In this document: positions 30,578-38,636 of the stretch, one piece after another
Position numbering within the stretch: position 1 is the first letter of the stretch
Layout: every line of letters starts with the position of its first letter
Assembly (NCBI RefSeq): GCF_030316895.1
Contig: NZ_JASZYV010000004.1
Span: forward strand, 186,001-250,000
Source: Variovorax dokdonensis
GTDB lineage: Bacteria > Pseudomonadota > Gammaproteobacteria > Burkholderiales > Burkholderiaceae_C
DNA: 64,000 bases
Direction: 5' to 3'
Notes under the pieces: model-generated
What the model saw: only the letters and a program-made list of their open reading frames with translations
Told to the model about the DNA's origin: nothing
Database searches by the model: none
Translations under genes and position numbers: made by a program

Positions 30578-31777
30578 ATGGTCTCCGTCGAAAACATCCA
30601 TCAAGCCGCCGCCAGGATCCAGGGGCACGTCCTGGCGACGCCGTTCGTCGAGTCGCGCACGCTCTCGGAGATCGTGGGCGCCCAGGTGTTCCTCAAATTC
30701 GAGAACTTGCAGTTCACGGCCTCCTTCAAGGAGCGCGGCGCATGCAACAAGCTGGCACAACTGGCTGCCGATGGCGTGCGTGGGGTGATTGCGATGTCCG
30801 CCGGCAACCATGCGCAAGGCGTGGCCTATCACGCCCAGCGCCTGGGGCTTTCGGCCACCATCGTCATGCCCCGCTTTACACCCGGGGTGAAGATCGAGCG
30901 CACGCGCGGTTTCGGCGCCGAAGTGGTGCTGCATGGCGACACGCTGGATGCCGCCCGCGAACATGCCTATGCCCTGGCCGAACAGCGCGGCCTGACCTTT
31001 GTCCACCCGTACGACGACGAAGCCATCATCGCCGGGCAAGGGACCATCGGCCTGGAAATGCTGGAGGCCGTGCCCGACCTCGACGCGATGGTGATCGCCA
31101 TCGGCGGCGGCGGCTTGCTGGCCGGCATTGCCGTGGCGGCGCGCGCTGCGAAGCCCGGCATCGAACTGGTGGGGGTACAGACCACCCGTTTTCCGGCCAT
31201 GTTCAATGCGGTCAAGCACACGCATCACGAGCAGGGCACCAGCAGCATCGCCGAAGGCATTGCCGTCGGCACGCCGGGCGAGCACACGCTGGCGCTGATC
31301 TCCAGCCTGGTGGACGACATCGTCCTGGTGGACGAAGGCGACATCGAGCAAGGGGTGCTGATGCTGCTCGAGATCGAGAAGACGCTGGTCGAAGGCGCAG
31401 GCGCGGCCGGCCTGGCAGCGCTCATTCGCCATCCGCGGCGCTTTTCCGGCAAGCGCGTCGGCCTGGTCCTGTCCGGCGGCAACATCGACCCGCTGCTGCT
31501 CGGGGCGATCATCGAGCGCGGCATGGTCCGTGCCGGCCGCCTGGCGCGCGTCCGTGTGAGCGCGCGCGACGTACCCGGCGTGCTGGCGCAGATCACCGCG
31601 GTGGTGGCCGAGGCCGGCGCCAATGTGGACGAGGTGCACCATCAAAGGGCTTTCACCATGCTGGCGGCGCAGAACGTCGAGATCGAACTGGTGCTGCAGA
31701 CACGCGGGCGAGACCATCTGGCGGCGGTGCTGGCGGCGCTGCGCGCCGCGGGACTGCAAGCCGATTCCCAATCCTGA
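30578..31777 (+). CDS. ilvA: Threonine ammonia-lyase (biosynthetic-type, ACT domain)
   Basis: This 399-aa PLP enzyme deaminates threonine to 2-oxobutanoate, feeding isoleucine synthesis. The PLP lysine is Lys51 in ASFKERG. The SAGNHAQG substrate loop and the GGGGLLAG phosphate cradle are present. The last 75 residues form one ACT-like domain (RVRVSARDVPGVLAQITAVV). With a single short ACT domain at about 400 aa it resembles the TdcB-plus-ACT type, so ilvA versus tdcB naming is open. It may also use serine. Confidence 0.9.
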   Translation: MVSVENIHQAAARIQGHVLATPFVESRTLSEIVGAQVFLKFENLQFTASFKERGACNKLAQLAADGVRGVIAMSAGNHAQGVAYHAQRLGLSATIVMPRFTPGVKIERTRGFGAEVVLHGDTLDAAREHAYALAEQRGLTFVHPYDDEAIIAGQGTIGLEMLEAVPDLDAMVIAIGGGGLLAGIAVAARAAKPGIELVGVQTTRFPAMFNAVKHTHHEQGTSSIAEGIAVGTPGEHTLALISSLVDDIVLVDEGDIEQGVLMLLEIEKTLVEGAGAAGLAALIRHPRRFSGKRVGLVLSGGNIDPLLLGAIIERGMVRAGRLARVRVSARDVPGVLAQITAVVAEAGANVDEVHHQRAFTMLAAQNVEIELVLQTRGRDHLAAVLAALRAAGLQADSQS

Positions 31778-31955
31778 CGCCTTCGCGACTGGCACAGCGG
31801 TGCCCTTGTGGAAGATGGATGACAGTGGTTGACGGATTCCGCCGCCGCGCACCATGGGTTGCCCCTGAGAGCCCGCCGGATGGGGGCCGGGTAAAATGAT
31901 CGCCCGTTTTGCGATCTGACACCCCATTTTCAGAGTCTGAAGGAAGTTGTCACAA

Positions 31956-32108
31956 ATGAGCCAGCCCACGCCCGCCACGCCCAGCGAAGCCGCACATCTG
32001 GAAGAAGACACGGTCGAATCGATCGTGCCGCTGATGCCGCTGGTTCTTCCCCTCTGCGGCGGCGTCCTGATGCTTTTGCTGGCATCCATCGCCGTGCTGC
32101 TGGCCTGA
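31956..32108 (+). CDS. Small single-span membrane protein (50 aa)
   Basis: ATG 31956 is preceded by AAGGAAG at 31940-31946, a good Shine-Dalgarno. The 50-residue product has an acidic N-terminal half (HLEEDTVESIVP) and a hydrophobic C-terminal half (LPLCGGVLMLLLASIAVLLA), so one membrane span with the acidic end outside the bilayer. A perfect 9-bp hairpin follows 13 bases after the stop. I do not recognise a family. It could be a regulator or subunit of a membrane protein, or an independent small transcript upstream of pckG. Confidence 0.6.
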   Translation: MSQPTPATPSEAAHLEEDTVESIVPLMPLVLPLCGGVLMLLLASIAVLLA

Positions 32109-32121
32109 CTTTCGCTGTTGC

Positions 32122-32143
32122 CGGCGCCTGAAAGCAGGCGCCG
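32122..32143 (+). terminator. Stem-loop after the 50-aa ORF
   Basis: CGGCGCCTG-AAAG-CAGGCGCCG is a perfect 9-bp GC stem with a tetraloop starting 13 bases after the stop. No T-run follows, so it may stabilise the 3' end or be a weak terminator. Confidence 0.5.
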
Positions 32144-32184
32144 CGCCTCCGGTTCTCTACCCCCAGTTTCGAAAGCCTTTAGGG

Positions 32185-32254
32185 AAAGACGTTTTCTCAA
32201 ACAGTCCTGCCCATGAGTCGGCAACCAGGTCTGTTCGAAAAGACGGTTTCTCAA
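32185..32254 (+). repeat. Direct repeat in the pckG leader
   Basis: AAAGACG(T/G)TTTCTCAA occurs at 32185-32200 and again at 32239-32254, 15 of 16 positions identical and 54 bp apart, the second copy ending 16 bp before the pckG ATG. It could be a pair of regulator sites or a duplicated leader. Confidence 0.7.
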
Positions 32255-32270
32255 CTTAAGGAGTCTTTCG

Positions 32271-34139
32271 ATGAACGCACCCGTAGTGAAGGGCCTGGAT
32301 ATCCAGGCGCCCTCTTACGTCAAGAACCCAAAGCTGGTGGCTTGGGTCGCCGAAATGGCGGCACTGTGCAAACCCGATCGCATCGAGTGGTGCGACGGCA
32401 GCCAGGAAGAGTACGACCGCCTTTGCCAGCTTCTGGTGGACGGCGGCACCTTCAAGAAGCTCAACCCCGCCAAGCGCCCCAACTCCTTCCTGGCCAATTC
32501 CGATCCGAGTGACGTCGCGCGCGTCGAAGACCGCACCTTCATCTGCTCTGAAAAGAAGGAAGACGCCGGCCCGACCAACAACTGGATGGCCCCGGCCGAG
32601 ATGCGCGCCACGCTGGCGCCCCTGTTCGACGGCTGCATGAAGGGTCGCACCATGTACGTGGTGCCGTTCAGCATGGGTCCGCTGGGTTCGCCGATCGCCC
32701 ACATCGGCATCGAGCTGTCCGACAGCCCCTATGTGGCCGTCAACATGAAGATCATGACCCGCATGGGCAAGGCCGTGTTTGACGTGATCGGCACCGACGG
32801 CGAGTTCGTGCCCTGCATCCATACCGTCGGCGCTCCGCTCGAGCCCGGCCAGAAGGACGTGGCGTGGCCGTGCAACAAGACGAAGTACATCGTCCACTAC
32901 CCCGAGTCGCGCGAGATCTGGAGCTATGGCTCGGGCTATGGCGGCAACGCCTTGCTGGGCAAGAAGTGCTTTGCCCTGCGCATCGCATCGACCATGGGCC
33001 GCGACGAGGGCTGGCTGGCCGAGCACATGCTCATCCTGGGCGTGACCTCGCCCGAAGGCAAGAAGTACCACGTCGCCGCCGCATTCCCTTCCGCATGCGG
33101 CAAAACCAACTTCTCGATGCTGGTGCCGCCGGCAGGCTTCGAGGGCTGGAAGGTCACGACGATCGGCGACGACATTGCCTGGATCAAGCCCGGCAAGGAC
33201 GGCCGTCTCTACGCCATCAACCCCGAAGCGGGCTATTTCGGCGTCGCCCCGGGCACCAACCTCACGACCAACCCCAACTGCCTGCGAAGCCTCGACCGCG
33301 ACGTCATCTTCACCAACGTCGCGCTCACCGATGACGGCGACGTGTGGTGGGAAGGCCTCGAAGACGACGCCCCAGGCAAGAAGAAGCCCGACCACCTGAT
33401 CGACTGGCAGGGCAACGACTGGACGCCCGCCATCGCCAAGGAAACCGGCGCCAAGGCCGCCCACCCCAACTCGCGCTTCACCGTTGCCGCCACCAACAAC
33501 CCGGCGCTGGATCCGGCCTGGGACGATCCGGCCGGTGTGCCGATCGACGCCTTCATCTTCGGCGGCCGCCGTTCCACCACCGTGCCGCTGGTCACCGAAG
33601 GCCGCAACTGGACCGAAGGCGTCTACATGGCAGCCACCATGGGCTCGGAGACCACGGCCGCCATCGTCGGCCAGGTGGGCGTCGTGCGCCGCGACCCGTT
33701 CGCCATGCTGGCCTTCATGGGCTACAACATGAGCGACTACTTCCAGCACTGGCTCGACCTGGGCAAGAAGCTGGAAGCGTCAGGCGCCAAGCAGCCGCGC
33801 ATCTTCACCACCAACTGGTTCCGCAAGGGCGAGGACGGCAAGTTCGTCTGGCCCGGCTATGGCGAGAACATGCGCGTGCTCAAGTGGATGATCGACCGCA
33901 TCGAAGGCAAGGCCGAGGGCGTTGACCATCTGTTCGGCGTGAGCCCGCGCTACGAGGAAGTGAACTGGACCGGTCTGGATTTCAGCGCCGATCAATTCCA
34001 GCGCGTCACGAGCATCGACAAGGCCGCCTGGGAAGCCGAGCTCAAGCTGCATGGCGAACTGTTCGAGCAGCTCAAGCACCACCTGCCCAAGGAACTGCCC
34101 GAGACCAAGGCCGCGATCGAGCGCCGGCTCGCCGCCTGA
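32271..34139 (+). CDS. pckG: Phosphoenolpyruvate carboxykinase (GTP)
   Basis: This 622-aa enzyme converts oxaloacetate plus GTP to PEP and CO2 in gluconeogenesis. It is the GTP class: the P-loop is FPSACGKTN with Cys276, Lys278 and Thr279, and the [12 protein letters not shown] and [11 protein letters not shown] segments are present. AAGGAG sits 7-12 bases upstream of the ATG. Its leader carries a direct repeat and it ends at a strong bidirectional terminator. It is not linked to other central-metabolism genes here. Confidence 0.97.
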   Translation: MNAPVVKGLDIQAPSYVKNPKLVAWVAEMAALCKPDRIEWCDGSQEEYDRLCQLLVDGGTFKKLNPAKRPNSFLANSDPSDVARVEDRTFICSEKKEDAGPTNNWMAPAEMRATLAPLFDGCMKGRTMYVVPFSMGPLGSPIAHIGIELSDSPYVAVNMKIMTRMGKAVFDVIGTDGEFVPCIHTVGAPLEPGQKDVAWPCNKTKYIVHYPESREIWSYGSGYGGNALLGKKCFALRIASTMGRDEGWLAEHMLILGVTSPEGKKYHVAAAFPSACGKTNFSMLVPPAGFEGWKVTTIGDDIAWIKPGKDGRLYAINPEAGYFGVAPGTNLTTNPNCLRSLDRDVIFTNVALTDDGDVWWEGLEDDAPGKKKPDHLIDWQGNDWTPAIAKETGAKAAHPNSRFTVAATNNPALDPAWDDPAGVPIDAFIFGGRRSTTVPLVTEGRNWTEGVYMAATMGSETTAAIVGQVGVVRRDPFAMLAFMGYNMSDYFQHWLDLGKKLEASGAKQPRIFTTNWFRKGEDGKFVWPGYGENMRVLKWMIDRIEGKAEGVDHLFGVSPRYEEVNWTGLDFSADQFQRVTSIDKAAWEAELKLHGELFEQLKHHLPKELPETKAAIERRLAA

Positions 34140-34160
34140 TCCACGCGTTCAGGCAAGCAA

Positions 34161-34189
34161 AAAAGGCCGCCCTTGTGGGGCGGCCTTTT
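34161..34189. terminator. Rho-independent terminator, bidirectional
   Basis: AAAAGGCCGCCC-TTGTG-GGGCGGCCTTTT forms a 12-bp perfect stem with A-rich and T-rich flanks, so it can serve pckG on the plus strand and the convergent 34212-34742 gene on the minus strand. Confidence 0.9.
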
Positions 34190-34211
34190 CATTTGAGGTG
34201 ACAGCAGGAGA

Positions 34212-34742
34212 TCAGTAATAGCGAACCATGCGTGCGCGGCGGGTGGATTCGTACAGGCTCAGCGCCTCGAACACGTCACGCTGCTCTGCAGCGGCTGCCT
34301 GTGCCGGGGCTGCCGGCACTTCAGTCTGCTCCTGGCGGCTGATCGCCACTTGCAGTTCGTGCATCACGCGCGGGTCATACTCGGCATAGGCCATGTACTG
34401 GGCGTCGGCGCGCTTCTGGGCGCGGCGTTCGGCGATCGGCTTCCAGGCGGTGGCGACGCGATCGCCAAGCTTGGCGGCCACATTCGTGCCCAGGGCGATC
34501 ACGGCGAAGATCAGGACCGACAGAGCGACCCAGGCGACGACCATCTCGGCCGTTTCCAGGCCCATGACCATGTTGTCCAGCGCCACCAGCGCTGCGGCAA
34601 TGACGCCAGCCAGCACGGCGGCCGACACGCCGCGAATGCCGTCGAGGCGGCCGCGCGCAGCGCGCAGTTCGGTAGCGACGGCCAGAGCGCGCTCTACGCC
34701 GGGATGTTGTTGGGGGGCTTGAACTTGAACAAAACTGGTCAT
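34212..34742 (-). CDS. Hypothetical membrane protein of the palindrome-marked LysR locus
   Basis: I use the ATG at 34742 with AGAGGA upstream, giving 176 aa; an earlier in-frame ATG (34838) would include the palindrome region. The middle has two hydrophobic segments (VSAAVLAGVIAAALVAL and MVVAWVALSVLIFAVIAL). Basic and charged ends follow, including a WKPIAERRAQKRADAQYMAYAEYDPRV-like stretch and an Ala/Glu-rich tail. No family is recognised. The inverted repeat TAGGG-N4-CCCTA lies 48 bp upstream of its start. Confidence 0.78.
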   Translation of the reverse strand: MTSFVQVQAPQQHPGVERALAVATELRAARGRLDGIRGVSAAVLAGVIAAALVALDNMVMGLETAEMVVAWVALSVLIFAVIALGTNVAAKLGDRVATAWKPIAERRAQKRADAQYMAYAEYDPRVMHELQVAISRQEQTEVPAAPAQAAAAEQRDVFEALSLYESTRRARMVRYY

Positions 34743-34789
34743 GATGATTTCCTCTCCAAGGCTTGTGGCCTGTGTGTATGACTGAATCT

Positions 34790-34803
34790 TAGGGTTTGCC
34801 CTA
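34790..34803. promoter_or_regulatory. TAGGG-N4-CCCTA inverted repeat (copy 1)
   Basis: TAGGG-TTTG-CCCTA in the 104-bp divergent gap between the membrane-protein gene (-) and the LysR gene (+). On the minus strand it reads ACTAGGGCAAACCCTAA. A second copy is found before the 55-aa gene at 36049. Confidence 0.65.
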
Positions 34804-34846
34804 GTGTTTTTCAAATTTATCTTTGTGATGCTATTCATTCACAACG

Positions 34847-35815
34847 ATGATGAACGTCAACTTTCGCACGCTTGATCTGAATCTCCTGCGTGTGTTCGAC
34901 GAGGTGATGGCCGAACGCAACCTCACGCGTGCCGCACGCAATCTCGCGATCACCCAACCTGCCGTCAGCAACTCCTTGCGGCGCCTGCGCGAGCTGCTCG
35001 GCGACGAACTGGTCCATCGCTCCGGGGCCGGCGTGCAACCGACGCCCCGGGCCCAGGCCATGTGGCCGGCCGTTCGGGAGGCGTTGCGCCAGTTGCAGCA
35101 CACCCTCGCACCGTCCGAATTCGATGCGGCGAATGCACGCACCACCTTCGTGCTGGCCATGGCGGATGCCACGGCTGCCGGCCTGATGCCGGGCCTGATC
35201 GACATCGTCGAGCAGGAGGCGCCGGGCATTTCGCTGCGGACGCTGCCGCTCACGACGCGCGATCCGCGGCCGCAACTCGAAGACGAGTCCGCCGACATGG
35301 CGATCGGCTACTTTCCGGCATTGATCGCGAACCTGGCGGCTGCGGCGCAATCCGGTGAATCGATGCCCTTCGAGTCGCAGCGGCTCTACGAAAGCCAATA
35401 CGTGTGCGTGATGCGGCGCGGGCACCCGCTTTCGGCCGCGCCGCTCAGCCTGGACGACTTTTGCGCGGCGCGCCACTTGCTGGTGAGCTTTTCCGGCAGG
35501 CCCTACGGATTCGTGGACCAGACCCTGGGCGCGCTGGGCCGTGAGCGCCGGATCGTCGCCACTGTCAACCAGTTCTTCACGGCTGGCCGCGTGGTGGCGG
35601 GATCAGATCTGTTGACGGTGCTGCCTCGCCACTTCATCGGCACGACCGGCTATGCCGAACATCTGGTGTTCCGGGAATTGCCGCTGGAGCAACCCCTGAT
35701 GCATGTGGATGCCGTCTGGCATCGGCGGGCGCAGTTCGGTCATGCGCATGAATGGCTTCGCCATTCGCTGGTGCGCGCGGCGGAAGTCGCTTTCACGACG
35801 CCCGCGGTCAGGTGA
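34847..35815 (+). CDS. LysR-family transcriptional regulator
   Basis: This 322-aa protein has the LysR HTH at residues about 8-66 (NLTRAARNLAITQPAVSNSLRRLR) and a NodD/PbpR-type C-terminal effector domain. It is transcribed divergently from the small membrane-protein gene and converges with the 55-aa gene. The shared TAGGG palindromes in front of both of those genes are the natural candidates for its targets, but other regulators cannot be excluded. A second ATG 3 bp on (34850) is equally possible. Confidence 0.88.
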   Translation: MMNVNFRTLDLNLLRVFDEVMAERNLTRAARNLAITQPAVSNSLRRLRELLGDELVHRSGAGVQPTPRAQAMWPAVREALRQLQHTLAPSEFDAANARTTFVLAMADATAAGLMPGLIDIVEQEAPGISLRTLPLTTRDPRPQLEDESADMAIGYFPALIANLAAAAQSGESMPFESQRLYESQYVCVMRRGHPLSAAPLSLDDFCAARHLLVSFSGRPYGFVDQTLGALGRERRIVATVNQFFTAGRVVAGSDLLTVLPRHFIGTTGYAEHLVFRELPLEQPLMHVDAVWHRRAQFGHAHEWLRHSLVRAAEVAFTTPAVR

Positions 35816-35832
35816 CGGTTTGGGCTTGGCGC

Positions 35833-36000
35833 TCAGCGAACGACACGCAGCCAGGCGCTGGCGGCGGCGCGCAGTTCTTGCGCGTGGCGGGCATCCAGGC
35901 CGGCGCTGTCGTCTGCGGCCTGCATGAGCCTTGCCGCATGGCTGGGCTCAGAAGCCTTGGCAGTGAACAGACGGGCGAGTTGTGCGATCAGGTTGGACAT
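35833..36000 (-). CDS. Small hypothetical protein (55 aa) of the LysR locus
   Basis: The minus-strand ATG at 36000 has AAGGGA 8 bp upstream and encodes 55 residues, from MSNLIAQLARLFTAKA to AWLRVVR. It is amphipathic and mostly helical, without a membrane span. It ends 17 bp from the LysR stop (convergent). The second TAGGG palindrome lies 49 bp upstream. The opposite-strand ORF here has no family resemblance, so I favour this frame. Function unknown. Confidence 0.7.
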   Translation of the reverse strand: MSNLIAQLARLFTAKASEPSHAARLMQAADDSAGLDARHAQELRAAASAWLRVVR

Positions 36001-36048
36001 TGTTTTTTCCCTTGTGGTGACACCGGTTCGGCGTCGATGTCGTAACTT

Positions 36049-36063
36049 TAGGGGTTAACCCTA
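36049..36063. promoter_or_regulatory. TAGGG-N5-CCCTA inverted repeat (copy 2)
   Basis: TAGGG-GTTAA-CCCTA includes a perfect GGGTTAACCC core. On the minus strand it reads AACTAGGGTTAACCCCTAA, close to copy 1. It precedes the 55-aa gene on the minus strand. Confidence 0.65.
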
Positions 36064-36173
36064 GTTCGTGCGCGCCGTCGTTATGCATTCGTTGCATAAC
36101 CAAATTCACCCGGCCGAATTCGCGCTTCTGGGGTCGCCGAGGCGGCTCGCATCGCACAGGCCACAATGAGGCG

Positions 36174-36986
36174 ATGAAGTTGCAACTGCTCTCCGACCTT
36201 CACCTGGAAGTCCATCCCGACCTGCACATTCCTGCGGCACCCGGGGCCGATCTGCTGGTGTTGGCCGGCGACATCGGCGGCTATCAGGCTGGCTCGCGCC
36301 TGACCGACACCGACTTCGGCCTGGCTCGCTTCTCGCCGCGCCAGGGCTGGCCGGTGCCGGTGCTCTTCGTACCGGGCAACCACGAGTACGACAACGACGA
36401 CTTCGACGAGGTGCATGCACGCTTGCAGGATTGCTGCGAGCGCCTGGGCATTCGCTGGATGGAATCGCAGGTCTGGGAGCACGAAGGCGTGCGCTTCATC
36501 GGCAGCACGCTATGGAGCGACTTCGACGCGCTGGTCGATCCGCGCGAGCCCATGACCGATCAGCTGACCAAGCGCGGCAAGGCCATGCGAGCGGCCAACT
36601 ACTACCTCCAGACGACCGGCGGTACACGGGGGGGCGCACCCTTTCTTGCCGATGGCGTGCGTGAGCAATCGCTTCGAAGCCAGGAATGGCTGCGCGCGGC
36701 GCTCGACACACCCTACGACGGCACGACGGTGGTGGTCACTCACTTTGCGCCGACTCTTGCCAGCGCGGACCCGCGCTACGGCCTCACGCCCGGAACAGCC
36801 GGGTTCTGCAATTCGCTGGACGACCTGCTGCCCAAGGCCGGGCTCTGGCTTCACGGGCATCTTCATTGCCCCTTCGACTACGTGAAGCAAGGCTGCCGGG
36901 TCGTGGCCAATCCGTTGGGTTACAAGAGCAAGGGCGAGCAGGTCGGCTTTCGGCCGCAGTGGCTGGTCGACGTGCCTCGGCGCTAG
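36174..36986 (+). CDS. Metallophosphoesterase
   Basis: This 270-aa calcineurin-like phosphoesterase has the metal-site blocks in order: SDLHLE (near residue 7), AGDIGG, PGNHEYD, VTHFAPT and GHLHCP. It should use two divalent metals to cleave phosphoesters in the cytoplasm (no signal peptide). The substrate is unknown. It converges with the PhoD gene. Confidence 0.9.
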   Translation: MKLQLLSDLHLEVHPDLHIPAAPGADLLVLAGDIGGYQAGSRLTDTDFGLARFSPRQGWPVPVLFVPGNHEYDNDDFDEVHARLQDCCERLGIRWMESQVWEHEGVRFIGSTLWSDFDALVDPREPMTDQLTKRGKAMRAANYYLQTTGGTRGGAPFLADGVREQSLRSQEWLRAALDTPYDGTTVVVTHFAPTLASADPRYGLTPGTAGFCNSLDDLLPKAGLWLHGHLHCPFDYVKQGCRVVANPLGYKSKGEQVGFRPQWLVDVPRR

Positions 36987-37013
36987 CCGAATGCGAAGCC
37001 GGGCCGACGTCGA

Positions 37014-38585
37014 TCAGGCTGCTTGCGGGCCGGGTCGGCCGGCTTCGATCACGAAGCTGGCCTGCGCGGACAACGCGGCGTCCTCCGCTGCAGGATGCGC
37101 GGTGGCGCGGAACTCGCACCGCATCTGGGCCGGCCCGATGTCGAGCAGCGTGTAGCCGCGCTGGTCGCCGCGGGCATGGTGCAGGTCCGGATTGCTCTGG
37201 CGAAGGCGGGACATGTCTTCCAGCCCGGCGCCGCGGGAGGTGATGGAACCACCCACGATCTCGCTGGCCAGCACCGGCGAGGCCGGATCGTTCGGGCGGG
37301 CGCGCAGATCCGCCGCCACGAAGCGATGCACGTCGCCGCCCAGCACGACGACATCGCGCACCTCGGCCTGTGCGATGCCGTCCATCAAGCGCTGGCGGGC
37401 GGCCGGGTAGCCATCCCATCCGTCCGTCCAGAACTGGCGGCCCTGCGGCGTATCGATGCCGATCGAACTGAGCTGTGTCGATTGCGCCAGCAGTTTCCAG
37501 CGCGCGCCGGAGCCGGCCAGCCCGTCCCCCAGCCAACGCTCCTGCGCCAGACCGAGCATGGTCCGCGCAGGATCGTCCAACTCCGCGCAGCCGATCACCT
37601 GTCGGCCATGGTCGCGCCGCGGATCGGCGCAGGCGTGGTGGCTGCGGTGCTGGCGGCAATCCATCGTCCACAGGTCCGCAAGCCGACCCCAGCCGAAGCG
37701 ATCGTGAATGCGCATCTGCGCGCCGGTGGGACCGAGCGCCACCGGCATGTGCTCGAAATAGGCGCGGTACGCCGCGGCACGGCGCTGCAGGAACGTGGCG
37801 GCATCGGTCGGCTCGGGCTCGCGATCGGCGGCGTAGTCGTTGACCACCTCGTGGTCGTCCCAGGTCAGGATCCAGGGATGCGCCGCATGGGACGCCTGCA
37901 GGTCGGCGTCGCGTTTGTAGTGGGCATGCCGGGCCCGGTATTCGTCCAGCGTCCGGGGCTCACCCGCCTCGTGGCGGCGCACGGCCCGCGCGGCGCCCAC
38001 GTGGCCTTCGTAGATGTAGTCGCCGACGAAGAGGACGGCATCCAGGTCGCGGCGGGCGATCTCCCGGTGGGCGGCATAGAAGCCTTGCTCGTAATGCTGG
38101 CAGGCGCCCAAGGCGAGGCGCAGGCGGTCCACGGCCGCGTCGGCGGCGGGCGCGGTGCGTGTCCGCCCGACCGGGCTTTGCGCGTCGCCGCAGGAAAAGC
38201 GATACCAGTACTGCCGCGCCGGCGCCAGGCCGGTCACGGCGGCGTGGACGCTGAAGACACGATCGGCATCGGTGTCCTGCTCGCCGTGGGCCACGCGGCG
38301 GCGGAGGGATTCGTCGGCGAAGACTTCCCAGCGCACGCGCACGGGCGGCCTGGCATCGCGCTCGGCGGCGTCTTCGCCGGGCGGCGCCAGGCGCGTCCAG
38401 AGCACGACGCTGTCGGGGCGCGGCATGCCGCTGGCCACACCCAGCGAAAAAGGATCGAGGCGCCAGCGCGGCCCCGGCGCACCCGAGGCCGATGCCGCCG
38501 GCAGGCCCCACGCCGAAAGCGCCAGGCCCAGCGCGGCACGGTGAAGGTCTCGGCGGCGCAACAAGATGGTCGACATGGCGCGCAT
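37014..38585 (-). CDS. phoD: PhoD-family alkaline phosphatase, Tat substrate
   Basis: The 523-aa reading from ATG 38585 (or 520 aa from 38576) has a twin-arginine signal (RRRDLHRAALGLALSAWGLP), and a mature start near ASASGAPG. PhoD marks are the N-terminal Fn3-like VVLWTRLAPP region, the metal-site FVGDYIYE, TWDDHEVVNDYA and LGGDVHRF. It should be a periplasmic phosphomonoesterase or phosphodiesterase using Ca/Fe. The longer ORF start at 38708 would overlap the divergent gene. Divergent from the D-amino-acid dehydrogenase by about 50 bp. Confidence 0.9.
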   Translation of the reverse strand: MRAMSTILLRRRDLHRAALGLALSAWGLPAASASGAPGPRWRLDPFSLGVASGMPRPDSVVLWTRLAPPGEDAAERDARPPVRVRWEVFADESLRRRVAHGEQDTDADRVFSVHAAVTGLAPARQYWYRFSCGDAQSPVGRTRTAPAADAAVDRLRLALGACQHYEQGFYAAHREIARRDLDAVLFVGDYIYEGHVGAARAVRRHEAGEPRTLDEYRARHAHYKRDADLQASHAAHPWILTWDDHEVVNDYAADREPEPTDAATFLQRRAAAYRAYFEHMPVALGPTGAQMRIHDRFGWGRLADLWTMDCRQHRSHHACADPRRDHGRQVIGCAELDDPARTMLGLAQERWLGDGLAGSGARWKLLAQSTQLSSIGIDTPQGRQFWTDGWDGYPAARQRLMDGIAQAEVRDVVVLGGDVHRFVAADLRARPNDPASPVLASEIVGGSITSRGAGLEDMSRLRQSNPDLHHARGDQRGYTLLDIGPAQMRCEFRATAHPAAEDAALSAQASFVIEAGRPGPQAA

Positions 38586-38636
38586 TGTCTCCGTCCGGCG
38601 CACGAATCTGGTCCCGTCGTGGGCCACACTCGGCGC

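Noticed and set aside
35752-36045. Plus-strand ORF across the gap after LysR
   Set aside because: No Shine-Dalgarno or family features. The minus-strand 55-aa ORF has both an SD and an upstream palindrome.
37023-38636. Upstream extension of the D-amino-acid dehydrogenase frame
   Set aside because: This stretch is antisense to phoD and has no flavoprotein sequence. The FAD motif begins at the ATG at 38637.
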